Assembly: GCF_007989085.1 (NCBI RefSeq)
Contig: NZ_BJVJ01000010.1
Span: forward strand, 1 to 64,000
DNA length: 64,000 bases
Direction of reading: 5' to 3'
Source: Pseudonocardia sulfidoxydans NBRC 16205
Lineage (GTDB): Bacteria > Actinomycetota > Actinomycetes > Mycobacteriales > Pseudonocardiaceae
Shown: positions 1-8,438 of the stretch, piece after piece
Layout of the letters: each line of letters starts with the position of its first letter
Numbering within the stretch: position 1 is the first letter of the stretch
Notes under the pieces: model-generated
What the model saw: only the letters and a program-made list of their open reading frames with translations
Databases searched by the model: none
What the model was told of the DNA's origin: nothing
Made by a program: the position numbers and the translations under genes

Positions 1-101
1 TTAGCCGAGCGTTAGGGATCGGGCAGCGCGGCGCTAGGCGCCGCGGCGGCATCGTCGTGCAGGTCGGACGAACCCGACGAACAACCGACCTGGAGGACAC
101 C

Positions 102-557
102 GTGAACATCCGCCGCCCCGTCGTTCTGGCCGCCGCCACCGGCGTCACCCTGCTCGCCCTCACCGGCACCGCGCTGGCCCTCGGCACCGGGGGCGACGAC
201 AGCACGACCCGCACCCCCACCGTGCCGACGACGTCCACGAGCTCGACGGGCGCGCCCCCCACCCCGCTGCTCACCGACACCGCGCAGGCCGCGGTCGACC
301 GCTCCGCCGCCGAGCAGGCTGCGGTGGCGCACGTGGGTGGCGGGCAGGTCGTCGAGGTGGAGCGGGAGTTCGAGCACGGCCGGCAGGTGTGGGAGGTCGA
401 CGTCCGGACGACGTCGGGCCTGCGGGAGCTGCACGTCGACACCGCGACGGGCCAGGTGACCCGCGACCGCCTCGACGACGATGACGACGATGACGACGAC
501 CGCCGGGTCGGGGACGACGACCGCCGGGTCGGCGACGACGACCGCTGGGACGACTGA
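102..557 (+). CDS. Secreted PepSY-domain protein with Asp-rich tail
   Basis: A protein of 151 residues starting at GTG 102, chosen because a GGAGG ribosome site lies just upstream. The first 30 residues look like a signal peptide or N-terminal anchor (RRP, then a hydrophobic stretch ending near ALALG). A Thr/Ser/Pro-rich linker follows. The segment with AEQAAVAHVGGGQVVEVE and LHVDTATGQVTRDRL matches PepSY folds, which are usually extracytoplasmic inhibitors or regulators of proteases. The C-terminus is almost only Asp and Arg: a run of nine Asp, then repeats of DRRVGDD written in the DNA as a 21-bp tandem. The acidic tail may bind cations, which is inference. Its target is unknown. Confidence 0.75.
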   Translation: MNIRRPVVLAAATGVTLLALTGTALALGTGGDDSTTRTPTVPTTSTSSTGAPPTPLLTDTAQAAVDRSAAEQAAVAHVGGGQVVEVEREFEHGRQVWEVDVRTTSGLRELHVDTATGQVTRDRLDDDDDDDDDRRVGDDDRRVGDDDRWDD

Positions 558-561
558 CCTC

Positions 562-601
562 GTGAGTGGCAATAGTCGCGATAGCGACTATTGCCACTCA
601 C
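562..601. repeat. Family A palindrome, copy 1
   Basis: Perfect 18-bp arms (GTGAGTGGCAATAGTCGC) flank the four bases GATA. The copy lies between the convergent PepSY and CoxG-like genes. It could act as a bidirectional terminator, but no T-tract follows on either side. Confidence 0.85.
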
Positions 602-609
602 AGGTAGTT

Positions 610-1344
610 CTACTTCGAGCGCAGGCGACGCACCACGACGAAGATCGCCAGCAGCGCGCCCAGCACGCCGACGACCGGCGCCACCCGCTTCAGGACGGGC
701 GCGCCGGCGGAGTCGAGCAGGTCGATGGCGTCGACCTCGCTGCGCAGCGGGCCACCCGTCGGCGTCGACTTCGGGGTCGTCGCCGGCTTCGGCGCCTCGG
801 AGCCGGCGGTGGCCGACGTCGGGGCGCTGGTCGGCGCGGCCGCGGCCGGAGCGTCGGCCGACGGCGCCGCGGGTGCGGCGTCGGCGGCCTCGGCGCCGGA
901 GGCGCCCAGCTTGTCGGTCAGGCACGACGCGAACTGGCCGATGATCTTCTCGCTGACGTCGGAGATGACGCCGCGGCCGAACTGGGCCGGACGGCCGGTG
1001 ATCGAGAGGTCGGTGACCATCGTGACCTCGGTCTTGTCCGGGCCCTGGGACACCATGGAGCCGGTGACCTTGGCCGCGGCGGTGCCGTTGCCGCGGGAGT
1101 CGCGGCCGGTGGCGTCGATGACGACCTTGTGGTTGGCGTCGTCACGCTCGACGTAGGTGCCCTTGCCCTTGTACGTCAGGGAGATGGGGCCGAGCTTGAC
1201 CTTGACGGTGCCGGTGAACGAGTCGTCCTCGTACTCGGTCAGGGTGGCACCCGGGAAGCACGGCGCGACCGTCTCAGGATTGTTCAGGGCCGCCCAGGCC
1301 TCCTCGATCGGCGCCGCGATCGTGAACTTGTTCTCCAGCTGCAT
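610..1344 (-). CDS. CoxG-like SRPBCC protein with C-terminal membrane anchor
   Basis: A protein of 244 residues. The start MQLENKF follows a strong GAGGAGG site. Residues 1 to about 150 form an SRPBCC (START-like) domain with the CoxG pattern: FTIAAPIEEAWAALNN, PGATLTEYEDDSFTG and GSMVSQGPD. An Ala/Pro/Thr-rich linker follows, and a hydrophobic segment near the end (VVGVLGALLAIFVVV, then RRLRSK) should anchor it in the membrane. CoxG proteins accompany molybdenum hydroxylases and are thought to help localise or mature them. It lies downstream of the small-large-FAD subunit operon but behind a terminator hairpin, so it may have its own transcript. Confidence 0.85.
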   Translation of the reverse strand: MQLENKFTIAAPIEEAWAALNNPETVAPCFPGATLTEYEDDSFTGTVKVKLGPISLTYKGKGTYVERDDANHKVVIDATGRDSRGNGTAAAKVTGSMVSQGPDKTEVTMVTDLSITGRPAQFGRGVISDVSEKIIGQFASCLTDKLGASGAEAADAAPAAPSADAPAAAAPTSAPTSATAGSEAPKPATTPKSTPTGGPLRSEVDAIDLLDSAGAPVLKRVAPVVGVLGALLAIFVVVRRLRSK

Positions 1345-1416
1345 CGGTACTGCCTCCTCTTCGGGGCCACTCTCCCGCCGACCGGGCGGGAGGGGCCGAA
1401 AAACCCCCACACAACA

Positions 1417-1453
1417 CTGTGGACGCCCACCCGGAACGGGCGGGCGTCCACAG
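1417..1453 (-). terminator. Hairpin terminator after the FAD subunit gene
   Basis: Seventeen-base arms with one mismatch close on a GAA loop. On the minus strand they are followed by a G run and then TTTTT. This fits Rho-independent termination of the molybdenum hydroxylase operon before the CoxG-like gene. Confidence 0.7.
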
Positions 1454-1466
1454 ATGACGCTGTTGC

Positions 1467-2318
1467 TCAGCCCGCTGCCGCGAGCACCGCCCGGCCGGTC
1501 AGCACCCTTGCCAGGTGCTCACGGTAGTCGGCTGCGGCGTCGGCGTCACTCGGTGCGGCAGTGCCCTCCGTCGCGTGCTCGGCCGCGGCACGTGCCGAGT
1601 CCTCGTTCGCCTGCTGCCCGACGAGTGCCGCCTCGACGCCGCTCGCGCGGATCGGGGTGGTGCCCATGTTGGTCAGCCCGACCCGGGCCTCGGCGATCGA
1701 GCCGCCGTCGATGCGCAGGGCCACGGCGACCGCGCACATCGACCAGGCCTGAGCGGTCCGGTTGAACTTCTCGTAGTGGGAGGCCCAGCCGGTGTACTTC
1801 GGGAACCGCACCTGGGTGAGGATCTCGCCCTCGCCGATGGCGGTCGTGAAGTAGTCGACGAAGAATTCGCTCGCGCCGACGGTGCGGGTGCCGGAGGCGC
1901 CCGCGATGACGAACTCGGCGTCGAGCGCGAGCGCGACGGCGCCGAGGTCACCGGCGGGGTCGGCGTGCGCGAGGGCGCCGCCGAGGGTGCCGCGGTGGCG
2001 GACCTGCGGGTCGGCGACGGTCGCGGTGGCCTGCGAGAGCAGCGACACGTGCTGCTTCACCAGGTCGTCGCGCATGACGTCGTGGTGCGGGACCATGGCG
2101 CCGATGGCGATGCGGTCGCCGTCCTCGGCGATCCGGCGCAGGTCGGCGATGCCGCCGAGGTCGATGATCGTCGACGGGGCGGCGAGCCGCAGCCGCAGCA
2201 CGGGCAGCAGGCTCTGTCCGCCGGCGAGGATCTTGGCGTCCTCACCGGCGTCCCGCAGCGCCGCCACGGCCTCGTCCACCGACGAGGGCCGCACGTAGTC
2301 GAACTTGGCGGGGATCAC
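1467..2318 (-). CDS. Molybdenum hydroxylase FAD-binding medium subunit (CoxM-like)
   Basis: A protein of 283 residues beginning IPAKFDYVRPSSVDEA after a GTG that overlaps the large-subunit stop as GTGA. The FAD-binding motifs AGGQSLLPVLRLRL (near residue 32) and [18 protein letters not shown] (near 108) are clear, and length is normal for the CoxM/CutM family. The subunit takes electrons from the molybdenum and Fe-S subunits through FAD to an acceptor. It is the third gene of the small, large, medium operon. The substrate cannot be read from this subunit. Confidence 0.9.
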   Translation of the reverse strand: MIPAKFDYVRPSSVDEAVAALRDAGEDAKILAGGQSLLPVLRLRLAAPSTIIDLGGIADLRRIAEDGDRIAIGAMVPHHDVMRDDLVKQHVSLLSQATATVADPQVRHRGTLGGALAHADPAGDLGAVALALDAEFVIAGASGTRTVGASEFFVDYFTTAIGEGEILTQVRFPKYTGWASHYEKFNRTAQAWSMCAVAVALRIDGGSIAEARVGLTNMGTTPIRASGVEAALVGQQANEDSARAAAEHATEGTAAPSDADAAADYREHLARVLTGRAVLAAAG

Positions 2319-4792
2319 TGGACCTCTCCCTGGGGGTTGTTCGGGTCGATCGAGCCGAGGCCCGCGCCCGGCGAGTGGGTGTCGACGGGAGTCTCCTGCG
2401 TGCTGCGGCCCTGCGCCTCCTGGATGGCCCGCCACACGCGCTGCGACGTCGTCGGCATCTCGACGTTGGTCACGCCGAGGTGCCGGAGCGCGTCGATGAC
2501 GCCGTTGACGATAGCGGGGGTGGAAGCAATGGTGCCCGCCTCGCCGACGCCCTTGACGCCCAGCGGGTTCGACGTGGCCGGCGTGGAGACCGTCGACGAC
2601 TCGAAGCTGGGGAGGTCCGCCGCCGAGGGCAGCGTGTAGTCGACGAAGGTCCCGTTGACCAGGGTGCCCTGGTCGTCGTAGTTGGCCTCCTCGAACAGTG
2701 CCTGCGCGATGCCCTGGGCGAGCCCGCCGTGGACCTGCCCCTCGGCGATCAGCGGGTTGACGACGTTGCCGATGTCGTCGACGCAGACGTAGCGGCGGAG
2801 CGTGACCCGGCCGGTCTCGGTGTCGACCTCCATCGCGGCGAGGTGCGTGCCGTGCGGGAAGGAGAAGTTCTCCGGGTCGTAGACGGCGTCGGAGTCGAGG
2901 CTCGGCTCCATGTCCTCGGGGTAGTCGTGCGCCATGAACGCGGCGAACGCCAGCTCCTGGATGGCCTTGCCCTTGTCGGTGCCGCGGACGGTGAACTGGC
3001 CGGCGTTGAACTCGATGTCGTCCTCGGACGCCTCGAGCAGGTGCGCGGCCAGCTTCTTCGCCTTCGCGATGACCTTCTCGGCCGCCTTGACGACGGCGAT
3101 GCCGCCGACGACGAGCGACCGGGACCCGTAGGTGTCGAGGCCCTTCGGCGAGATCTGGGTGTCGCCGTGGAGGATCTCGACGTCCTCGAACGGCACGCCG
3201 AGCTGGTCGGCGACGATCTGGCTGAACGCCGTCTCGTGGCCCTGGCCGTGCGCCGAGGCGCCGGTGACGACCTCGACCTTGCCGGTGGCGAGCATACGGA
3301 TGCTCGCCGCTTCCCAACCACCGGCGCCGTAGGCGAGGGAGCCGAGGACGCGGGACGGGGCGAGACCGCACATCTCGGTGAAGGTGGAGATGCCGATGCC
3401 GAGCTGGACCTTGTCACCGCGGGCGCGGCGCTCCTCCTGCTCGCGGCGCAGGCCGGCGTAGTCGAACGTCGCCATGGCCTGCTCGGTGGCCTGCTCGTAG
3501 TTGCCCGAGTCGTAGGTCAGACCGACGACGGTGGTGAACGGGAACTCCTCGTGGGTGATCCAGTTCTGCTTGCGCAGGTCCATCGGGTCGCGGCCGAGCT
3601 CGACGGCGAGCTCGTCCATGATCCGCTCGATGCCGAACGTCGCCTCGGGGCGTCCCGCGCCGCGGTAGGCGTCGGTCAGGGTCTTCGTGGTGAAGACGTT
3701 GGTGCAGGTGAACTTGAGCGCCGGGATCTTGTAGATCGCGTTGAACATGAACGCGCCCAGGATCGGCACGCCCGGGCCGACGAGGCCCAGGTAGGCGCCC
3801 ATGTCGGCGAGCAGGTGGACGTCGAGGCCGGTGACCGTGCCGTCCTTCTTCGCCGTGATCGTCAGGTCCTGGATCTGGTCACGGCCGTGGTGGGCGGCGA
3901 GCAGGGACTCCGACCGGGTCTCGGTCCACTTGACGGGCTTGTTGAGCCGCTGCGCCAGCGCGACGCAGAGCATCTCCTCGGGCAGTACACCGATCTTGCC
4001 GCCGAAACCGCCGCCCACGTCGGGGGCGATGACGCGCAGCTTGGCCTCGGGCACGCCGAGGGTCACGGTCGTCATGGTGCGCAGGATGTGCGGGACCTGG
4101 GTCGCGGCCCACACGGTGATCTGCTCACCGGTCGGGTCGACGACGCAGGAGCGCGGCTCCATGAACGCGGGGATGAGGCGCTGCTGGCGGAACCGGCGCC
4201 GCACGACGACCGAGTCGGGGTCGGCCTCCGCGGCGGCGATGGCCTCGTCGACGCTGCCGCCGGTGCCGGCGGCGCCCGAGTCGAACGCCCAGGTGGCGTT
4301 CTCGTTGGTGCCGAGGTCGGGGTGGACCAGGGTGGCGCCCTCGGCGAGGGCGGCCTCCATGTCGAGGACCGGCTCGAGCGCGTCGTAGTCGATCTCGACG
4401 AGGTCGCCCGCGTCGCGGGCCTCGGCGGCGGTGCGGGCCACGACGACCACGACACCTTCGCCGGCGAAGTGCACGGTGCCCGTGGCGAGCAGCGGCCGCT
4501 GGGGCGCCTTCATGTCCGGGGTGATCGGCCACGCGCAGGGCAGGCCGACGGACTCGACGCCCAGGTCGGCGGCGGTGAACACGCCGATGACGCCCGGCGC
4601 CGCCTCGGCGGCGGACTTGTCGATGCTCGTGATCGTCGCGTGCGCGATCGGCGAGCGGACGACGTGCAGGTGCAGCGTGCCGTGCGGGGTGATCGCGTCG
4701 GTGTAGCGGGTGCGCCCGGTGATGAGGCGCGCGTCCTCCTTGCGGGTGCGCGCCTTGCCGAGCTCGGTGGTGGGTTCGGCGGTCGTCGTCAT
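2315..4792 (-). CDS. Molybdenum hydroxylase large subunit (xanthine dehydrogenase family)
   Basis: A protein of 825 residues with the molybdopterin-binding architecture of CoxL/XdhB proteins: RTRYTDAI near the N-terminus, [41 protein letters not shown] and GVGEAGTI near the end. The active-site loop reads AYRGAGRPE and not the AYRCSFR of true (form I) CO dehydrogenases. It is therefore better called a form II-like hydroxylase acting on an unknown substrate, probably an aldehyde, aromatic or heterocycle. The small subunit lies 2 bp upstream and the FAD subunit overlaps its stop. Expected to bind the molybdenum cytosine dinucleotide cofactor, from family knowledge. Confidence 0.88.
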   Translation of the reverse strand: MTTTAEPTTELGKARTRKEDARLITGRTRYTDAITPHGTLHLHVVRSPIAHATITSIDKSAAEAAPGVIGVFTAADLGVESVGLPCAWPITPDMKAPQRPLLATGTVHFAGEGVVVVVARTAAEARDAGDLVEIDYDALEPVLDMEAALAEGATLVHPDLGTNENATWAFDSGAAGTGGSVDEAIAAAEADPDSVVVRRRFRQQRLIPAFMEPRSCVVDPTGEQITVWAATQVPHILRTMTTVTLGVPEAKLRVIAPDVGGGFGGKIGVLPEEMLCVALAQRLNKPVKWTETRSESLLAAHHGRDQIQDLTITAKKDGTVTGLDVHLLADMGAYLGLVGPGVPILGAFMFNAIYKIPALKFTCTNVFTTKTLTDAYRGAGRPEATFGIERIMDELAVELGRDPMDLRKQNWITHEEFPFTTVVGLTYDSGNYEQATEQAMATFDYAGLRREQEERRARGDKVQLGIGISTFTEMCGLAPSRVLGSLAYGAGGWEAASIRMLATGKVEVVTGASAHGQGHETAFSQIVADQLGVPFEDVEILHGDTQISPKGLDTYGSRSLVVGGIAVVKAAEKVIAKAKKLAAHLLEASEDDIEFNAGQFTVRGTDKGKAIQELAFAAFMAHDYPEDMEPSLDSDAVYDPENFSFPHGTHLAAMEVDTETGRVTLRRYVCVDDIGNVVNPLIAEGQVHGGLAQGIAQALFEEANYDDQGTLVNGTFVDYTLPSAADLPSFESSTVSTPATSNPLGVKGVGEAGTIASTPAIVNGVIDALRHLGVTNVEMPTTSQRVWRAIQEAQGRSTQETPVDTHSPGAGLGSIDPNNPQGEVQ

Positions 4793-4794
4793 GC

Positions 4795-5310
4795 TCAGTT
4801 GCCTCCCGCAACGGGGGCCGGCGACTCGGTGGGGGCCGACGCGCCGGGCTTCATCATCTGCGCGGCGCGCTGCACCGAGCGGACGATGTTCTGGTAGCCG
4901 GTGCAGCGGCAGAGGTTGCCCTCGATGCCTTCACGCACCTCGGTCTCGTCGGGGTCGGGGTTGTCCCCGAGCAGGTCGACGGCCGCCATGATCATGCCGG
5001 GGGTGCAGTAGCCGCACTGCAGGCCGTGGCACTCGTTGAACGCCTTCTGAACGGGGTGCAGCTCACCGTCGCGGGCGAGCCCCTCGATGGTCAGCACCTC
5101 GGCGCCGTCGGCCTGGACCGCCAGGACGGAGCAGGACTTCACGCTCTGCCCGTTCAGGTGGACGGTGCAGGCACCGCAGTTGCTCGTGTCGCAGCCGACG
5201 ACTGTCCCGGTCTTGCCCAGACGCTCCCTCAGGTACTGCACCAACAACATTCGGGGCTCGACGTCGTCGGCGTAGTTCACGCCGTCGACCGTGACCCGGA
5301 CCTGTGCCAT
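4795..5310 (-). CDS. Molybdenum hydroxylase [2Fe-2S] small subunit
   Basis: A protein of 171 residues. The start [10 protein letters not shown] is preceded by GAGGAG at a good distance. The N-terminal plant-ferredoxin fold carries C40, C45, C48 and C60 (CDTSNCGAC...C). The C-terminal helical domain carries the second cluster in CGYCTPGM and GNLCRCTGY. It passes electrons from the molybdenum site to FAD. It is the first gene of the operon and the likely point of control. The upstream gap holds an inverted repeat that may be an operator. Confidence 0.92.
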   Translation of the reverse strand: MAQVRVTVDGVNYADDVEPRMLLVQYLRERLGKTGTVVGCDTSNCGACTVHLNGQSVKSCSVLAVQADGAEVLTIEGLARDGELHPVQKAFNECHGLQCGYCTPGMIMAAVDLLGDNPDPDETEVREGIEGNLCRCTGYQNIVRSVQRAAQMMKPGASAPTESPAPVAGGN

Positions 5311-5515
5311 GAGTCTCACTCCTCAACCGCGACGTCGGTGGCTTGTCGCGAGGACTACCGGGGGTGTGTCGCCCCCGCCGCGGCAGGGCCGCGCGGGGCA
5401 CCGCGCACACGTGTGGCGGTCGACACATCACACTCCCGATGATCGACCGGTGCAACACGGTCGACGGGCGCCGATGCGGGTCACGGGGCGTGTGCGTGCT
5501 CCATCGGGTCACGGT

Positions 5516-5543
5516 TTCCGCAACAGCGGCGCAGATTGCGGAA
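5516..5543. promoter_or_regulatory. Candidate operator upstream of the small-subunit gene
   Basis: A perfect 8-bp inverted repeat, TTCCGCAA and TTGCGGAA, with a 12-base spacer. It lies about 210 bp upstream of the molybdenum hydroxylase operon and just past the mftF stop codon. A dimeric regulator could bind here. No regulator gene is adjacent. Confidence 0.35.
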
Positions 5544-5592
5544 CCAATACGCAGACGCGGCACGGTCCCGACCGGCTCTTCATCCTTTCGGA

Positions 5593-7041
5593 CTAGCCCT
5601 GTCGGTGTGGCCGCCGCCGACCCGGCCCGGTCGGACGCAGCGGTGCCGCCGTCCGGTGCCGCCACGCACCCCACCACAGCCCGGCGCCGTAACCGAGGTC
5701 GTCGAGCCGGTGGGCGCCGACGTGGGCGAGCGGTCCGGGCCCGTCGGCGTCGTGACCGCGGTGGGTCCACCAGTCGACGACGCCCTCGACCACCGCGGCG
5801 ACCGCGACCGCGCGGCGGGCCCGCGCCGAGAACAGGCACGCGAGCACGGCGACGGGCCAGAAGTGCCGGGTGAGCGCCGACCCGGTCTGGGCGAGCGCGC
5901 CGACGAGACCGATCCCGGTCAGCCGGGCGGCGGCGAGCCGGGGCCTGCGCAGCTTCCCGAGTTTCCGCGACAGCCGTTCCGCCGCCCCGGCCGTGATCAC
6001 CGCGGCCAGCGCCGTCGCCCCGCGACGTTGCACCAGGAGCAGCGCGCACACCGCGGCCGACCACGGTGAGAGCACCATCGGCGGCACCGCACCGGTGTGC
6101 CGCAGCGCGAGCGGCGCCGCTCCCGTCCCGTAGAACGTCTTGCGTCCCCACCACTGAACGACGTCGACGCGATGGTCGTGCGCGACGTGCGACGCCGGCT
6201 CGTAGCGCAGCCGCCACCCCTGGGCGTGCAGCCGCAGCACGAGATCGACGTCCTCGGCGACGTGCAGCTCCTCGTCGAACCCGGTGCCCGCGGCGTCGCG
6301 CCGCACCAGGAGTGCGGCGCTGGGCACGTAGGCCACCCGCGAGCGGGGGACGACGGGTGCCGCGTCGAGCCCGAGGTCCAGTGAGGACCGGACGGCCTCG
6401 TAGCGGCTCACCCACGTCGTGCCCGCGTCGAGGGCGACGATCCGCGGCGCGACGAGCCCGACGGCGGGGTCGGCGAACCGGTCGAGCAAGGGCTCCAGCC
6501 AGCCCGGCCGGGGCACGACGTCGGAGTCGAGGAACGCCACCAGTTCGGTCGTGGCGGCGGCGAGGCCGGCGTTGCGGGCGGCGGCGGGGCCGCGGGCGGT
6601 GTCGTTGCGCAGCACCGTGACCGGGCTGTCGTGGCCGACCGCGACGGGGACCGCCGACCCGTCGTCGACGACGACGATCCCGCCCAGGTCCGCGGGCAGC
6701 GTGGCGAGCAGCCGGACCAGCCCAGCTGTCCGGTCCTTCACGGGGACGACGACGGTGACGTCCTTCGCCGTCGGTCGCTCCAACGCGGCGACGGGCCGAG
6801 CCGGCTGGGCCAGTCCGCCGTCGAGCAGCAGCCGTGCGAGTGCGCGGGAGGCCGGGTCGGCGACGGTGATCGTGTTGCCCGTGTCGACGATCGCGCGTGC
6901 CTTCGCGGTGAGGTGCACCAGCCGCGGCGGCGCACCGCCGAGCAGCGCGGCGCCGTCGTCGAGGATCCTCGTCCGCCGGTCGAGGACGATCCGGAACCCG
7001 TCGGGCAGCCGGGTGTCCTGCGGGCCCGTCTGTGAGGTCAT
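5593..7041 (-). CDS. mftF: Mycofactocin glycosyltransferase MftF
   Basis: A protein of 482 residues. About 90 residues typical of MftF (PDGFRIVLDRRTRILDDG, GGAPPRLVHLTAKAR) precede a GT2 catalytic domain with TVVVPVKDR, VVDDGS, FLDSDVVPRPGWLEP and AEDVDLVLRLHAQGWRL. Hydrophobic segments follow in the C-terminal third. Known family members add beta-1,4-linked glucoses to the mycofactocin core. Here mftF stands about 3.7 kb from mftE, separated by a phosphodiesterase, a cyclodeaminase-like gene and fhs, and has its own upstream region containing a family A palindrome. Confidence 0.9.
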   Translation of the reverse strand: MTSQTGPQDTRLPDGFRIVLDRRTRILDDGAALLGGAPPRLVHLTAKARAIVDTGNTITVADPASRALARLLLDGGLAQPARPVAALERPTAKDVTVVVPVKDRTAGLVRLLATLPADLGGIVVVDDGSAVPVAVGHDSPVTVLRNDTARGPAAARNAGLAAATTELVAFLDSDVVPRPGWLEPLLDRFADPAVGLVAPRIVALDAGTTWVSRYEAVRSSLDLGLDAAPVVPRSRVAYVPSAALLVRRDAAGTGFDEELHVAEDVDLVLRLHAQGWRLRYEPASHVAHDHRVDVVQWWGRKTFYGTGAAPLALRHTGAVPPMVLSPWSAAVCALLLVQRRGATALAAVITAGAAERLSRKLGKLRRPRLAAARLTGIGLVGALAQTGSALTRHFWPVAVLACLFSARARRAVAVAAVVEGVVDWWTHRGHDADGPGPLAHVGAHRLDDLGYGAGLWWGAWRHRTAAPLRPTGPGRRRPHRQG

Positions 7042-7074
7042 CGGCCGCCATTGTGCCCGCCCCTGTGCGTGGCG

Positions 7075-7122
7075 CCCTGTGAGTGGCGATAGTCGCTATA
7101 GCGACTATCGCCACTCACAGGG
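7075..7122. repeat. Family A palindrome, copy 2
   Basis: A perfect 48-bp palindrome built on GTGAGTGGCGATAGTCGC and its complement around TATA. This copy lies between the divergent starts of mftF and the phosphodiesterase gene, so here it cannot serve as a simple transcription terminator. Confidence 0.88.
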
Positions 7123-7153
7123 GCACTCCGTCGCAGATGGCAGGCTGCACACC

Positions 7154-8299
7154 GTGACGGCCCCCCTGCTCCCGCGCTACGGCACCGCCTCACTCGCCGA
7201 GGTGCTGCCCTCGGTGCTCGCCGCGCTCGGTGTCCCCGGCCCCGCGCCCCTGCCGCTGCCGCCGGTGCGTGCCGCGTGCGTGCTGCTCGTCGACGGGCTC
7301 GGCACCGAGCTGCTGCGCACCCACGCCGCCGACGCGCCCTTCCTCTCGACCATGGCCGACGCCGGCCCGCTGACCGTCGGGTTCCCGTCGACGACCCCGA
7401 TCAGCCTCGCGTCACTGGGCACCGGCCTGCCGCCCGGCGGACACGGTCTCGTCGGCCTCTCCTTCGACCCCGGCGACCAGGCCCTCCTCGACGTCCTGCG
7501 CTGGACCAGGGCACGCGACGGCAAGCACGTCGACCAGCGCGACCTCCACGTGCCCGAGGTCGTGCAACCGTCGGACACCGCGTTGCAACGGGCCGCCGCC
7601 GACGGGGTCGTCGTCACCGCGGTGGCGCCCGCGTTCCAACGAGAGTCGGGCCTCACCCGCGCCGCGCTGCGCGGCGGGACCTTCCGCGGGGTGCTGGCCC
7701 TCGGCGACCTCGCCGCCGAGATCGACGCCGCGCTCACCGGCCCCGGGCGGCGCCTCTGCTACGGCTACCACTCCGACCTCGACACCCTCGGCCACGTCCA
7801 CGGCCCGGGCACGCTCCCGTGGCGGTTGCAGCTGCGCCAGATCGACCTGCTGGTGTCGACGATCGCCGCCGCCCTCCCGCCCGATGCCTTGCTCGTCGTC
7901 ACCGGGGACCACGGGATGATCACCGTCGACCGCGCTCCCGACTTCGACACCGACGAGACCCTGCAGGCCGGGGTCTCGCTGCTGGGTGGCGACGCCCGGG
8001 CCCGGCACGTCTACACGACGCCCGGGGCCATCGACGACGTGCTCGCGACGTGGCAGGACGTGCTCGGCGACGACGCCTGGGTCGTCACCCGCGACGAGGC
8101 CGTGGCCGCCGGCTGGTTCGGGCCGCTGGGGCCGCATGTCGCCGGGCGGATCGGCGACGTCGTCGCGGCGATGCGCGGCGGTACCGCGCTGGTGCGCAGC
8201 CAGGCCGAACCCAAGCTCGCGAAGCTCGTCGGCCAGCACGGCTCGTTGACGAGCGCCGAGCAGCTCGTGCCGCTGCTCGTCACCGGCCCGCAGAGCTGA
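7154..8299 (+). CDS. Alkaline phosphatase superfamily phosphodiesterase
   Basis: A protein of 381 residues, taken from GTG 7154 (TAPLLPRYGTASL). Metal and nucleophile motifs of the nucleotide pyrophosphatase/phosphodiesterase family are present: VLLVDGLGTELL near residue 45, FPSTTPISLASLGTG near 80 with the likely Thr nucleophile, CYGYHSDLDTLGHVHG, and TGDHGMITVD near 255. There is no signal peptide, so it should be cytosolic. It is divergent from mftF and convergent with the cyclodeaminase-like gene. The substrate, and any link to mycofactocin, are unknown. Confidence 0.83.
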   Translation: MTAPLLPRYGTASLAEVLPSVLAALGVPGPAPLPLPPVRAACVLLVDGLGTELLRTHAADAPFLSTMADAGPLTVGFPSTTPISLASLGTGLPPGGHGLVGLSFDPGDQALLDVLRWTRARDGKHVDQRDLHVPEVVQPSDTALQRAAADGVVVTAVAPAFQRESGLTRAALRGGTFRGVLALGDLAAEIDAALTGPGRRLCYGYHSDLDTLGHVHGPGTLPWRLQLRQIDLLVSTIAAALPPDALLVVTGDHGMITVDRAPDFDTDETLQAGVSLLGGDARARHVYTTPGAIDDVLATWQDVLGDDAWVVTRDEAVAAGWFGPLGPHVAGRIGDVVAAMRGGTALVRSQAEPKLAKLVGQHGSLTSAEQLVPLLVTGPQS

Positions 8300-8312
8300 C
8301 AACCCACCCCGC

Positions 8313-8362
8313 GCGCAACCTCACGGTCGTCGCGCGGGCCGAACACGACCGTGAGGTTGCGC
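8313..8362. terminator. Family C hairpin between convergent genes
   Basis: Perfect 18-bp arms (GCGCAACCTCACGGTCGT) with a 14-base loop lie between the phosphodiesterase stop and the cyclodeaminase-like stop. A bidirectional terminator is likely. A related, imperfect copy occurs at 31007-31066. Confidence 0.65.
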
Positions 8363-8421
8363 CCGACCTCTTGCGCCCGACCTCTTCCGCCCGACCTCTT
8401 GCGCCCGACTTCTTGCGCCCT
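8357..8421. repeat. 14-bp tandem repeat
   Basis: About 4.6 copies of TTGCGCCCGACCTC follow each other, the first overlapping the right arm of the family C hairpin. Two copies are identical and the others differ by one base. It lies between convergent genes. Confidence 0.85.
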
Positions 8422-8438
8422 TCTCGCACCGCCGTACG

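Noticed and set aside
562..601. Treating the family A palindromes as CRISPR repeats.
   Set aside because: They are single copies kilobases apart, without regular spacers or cas genes.
2315..4792. Calling the operon a CO dehydrogenase.
   Set aside because: The active loop is AYRGAGRPE and not AYRCSFR, so CO oxidation is not supported.
2375..4897. A plus-strand frame of 840 codons opposite the molybdenum hydroxylase large subunit.
   Set aside because: The minus-strand product has all family motifs; the plus-strand translation is low complexity, a GC-skew shadow.
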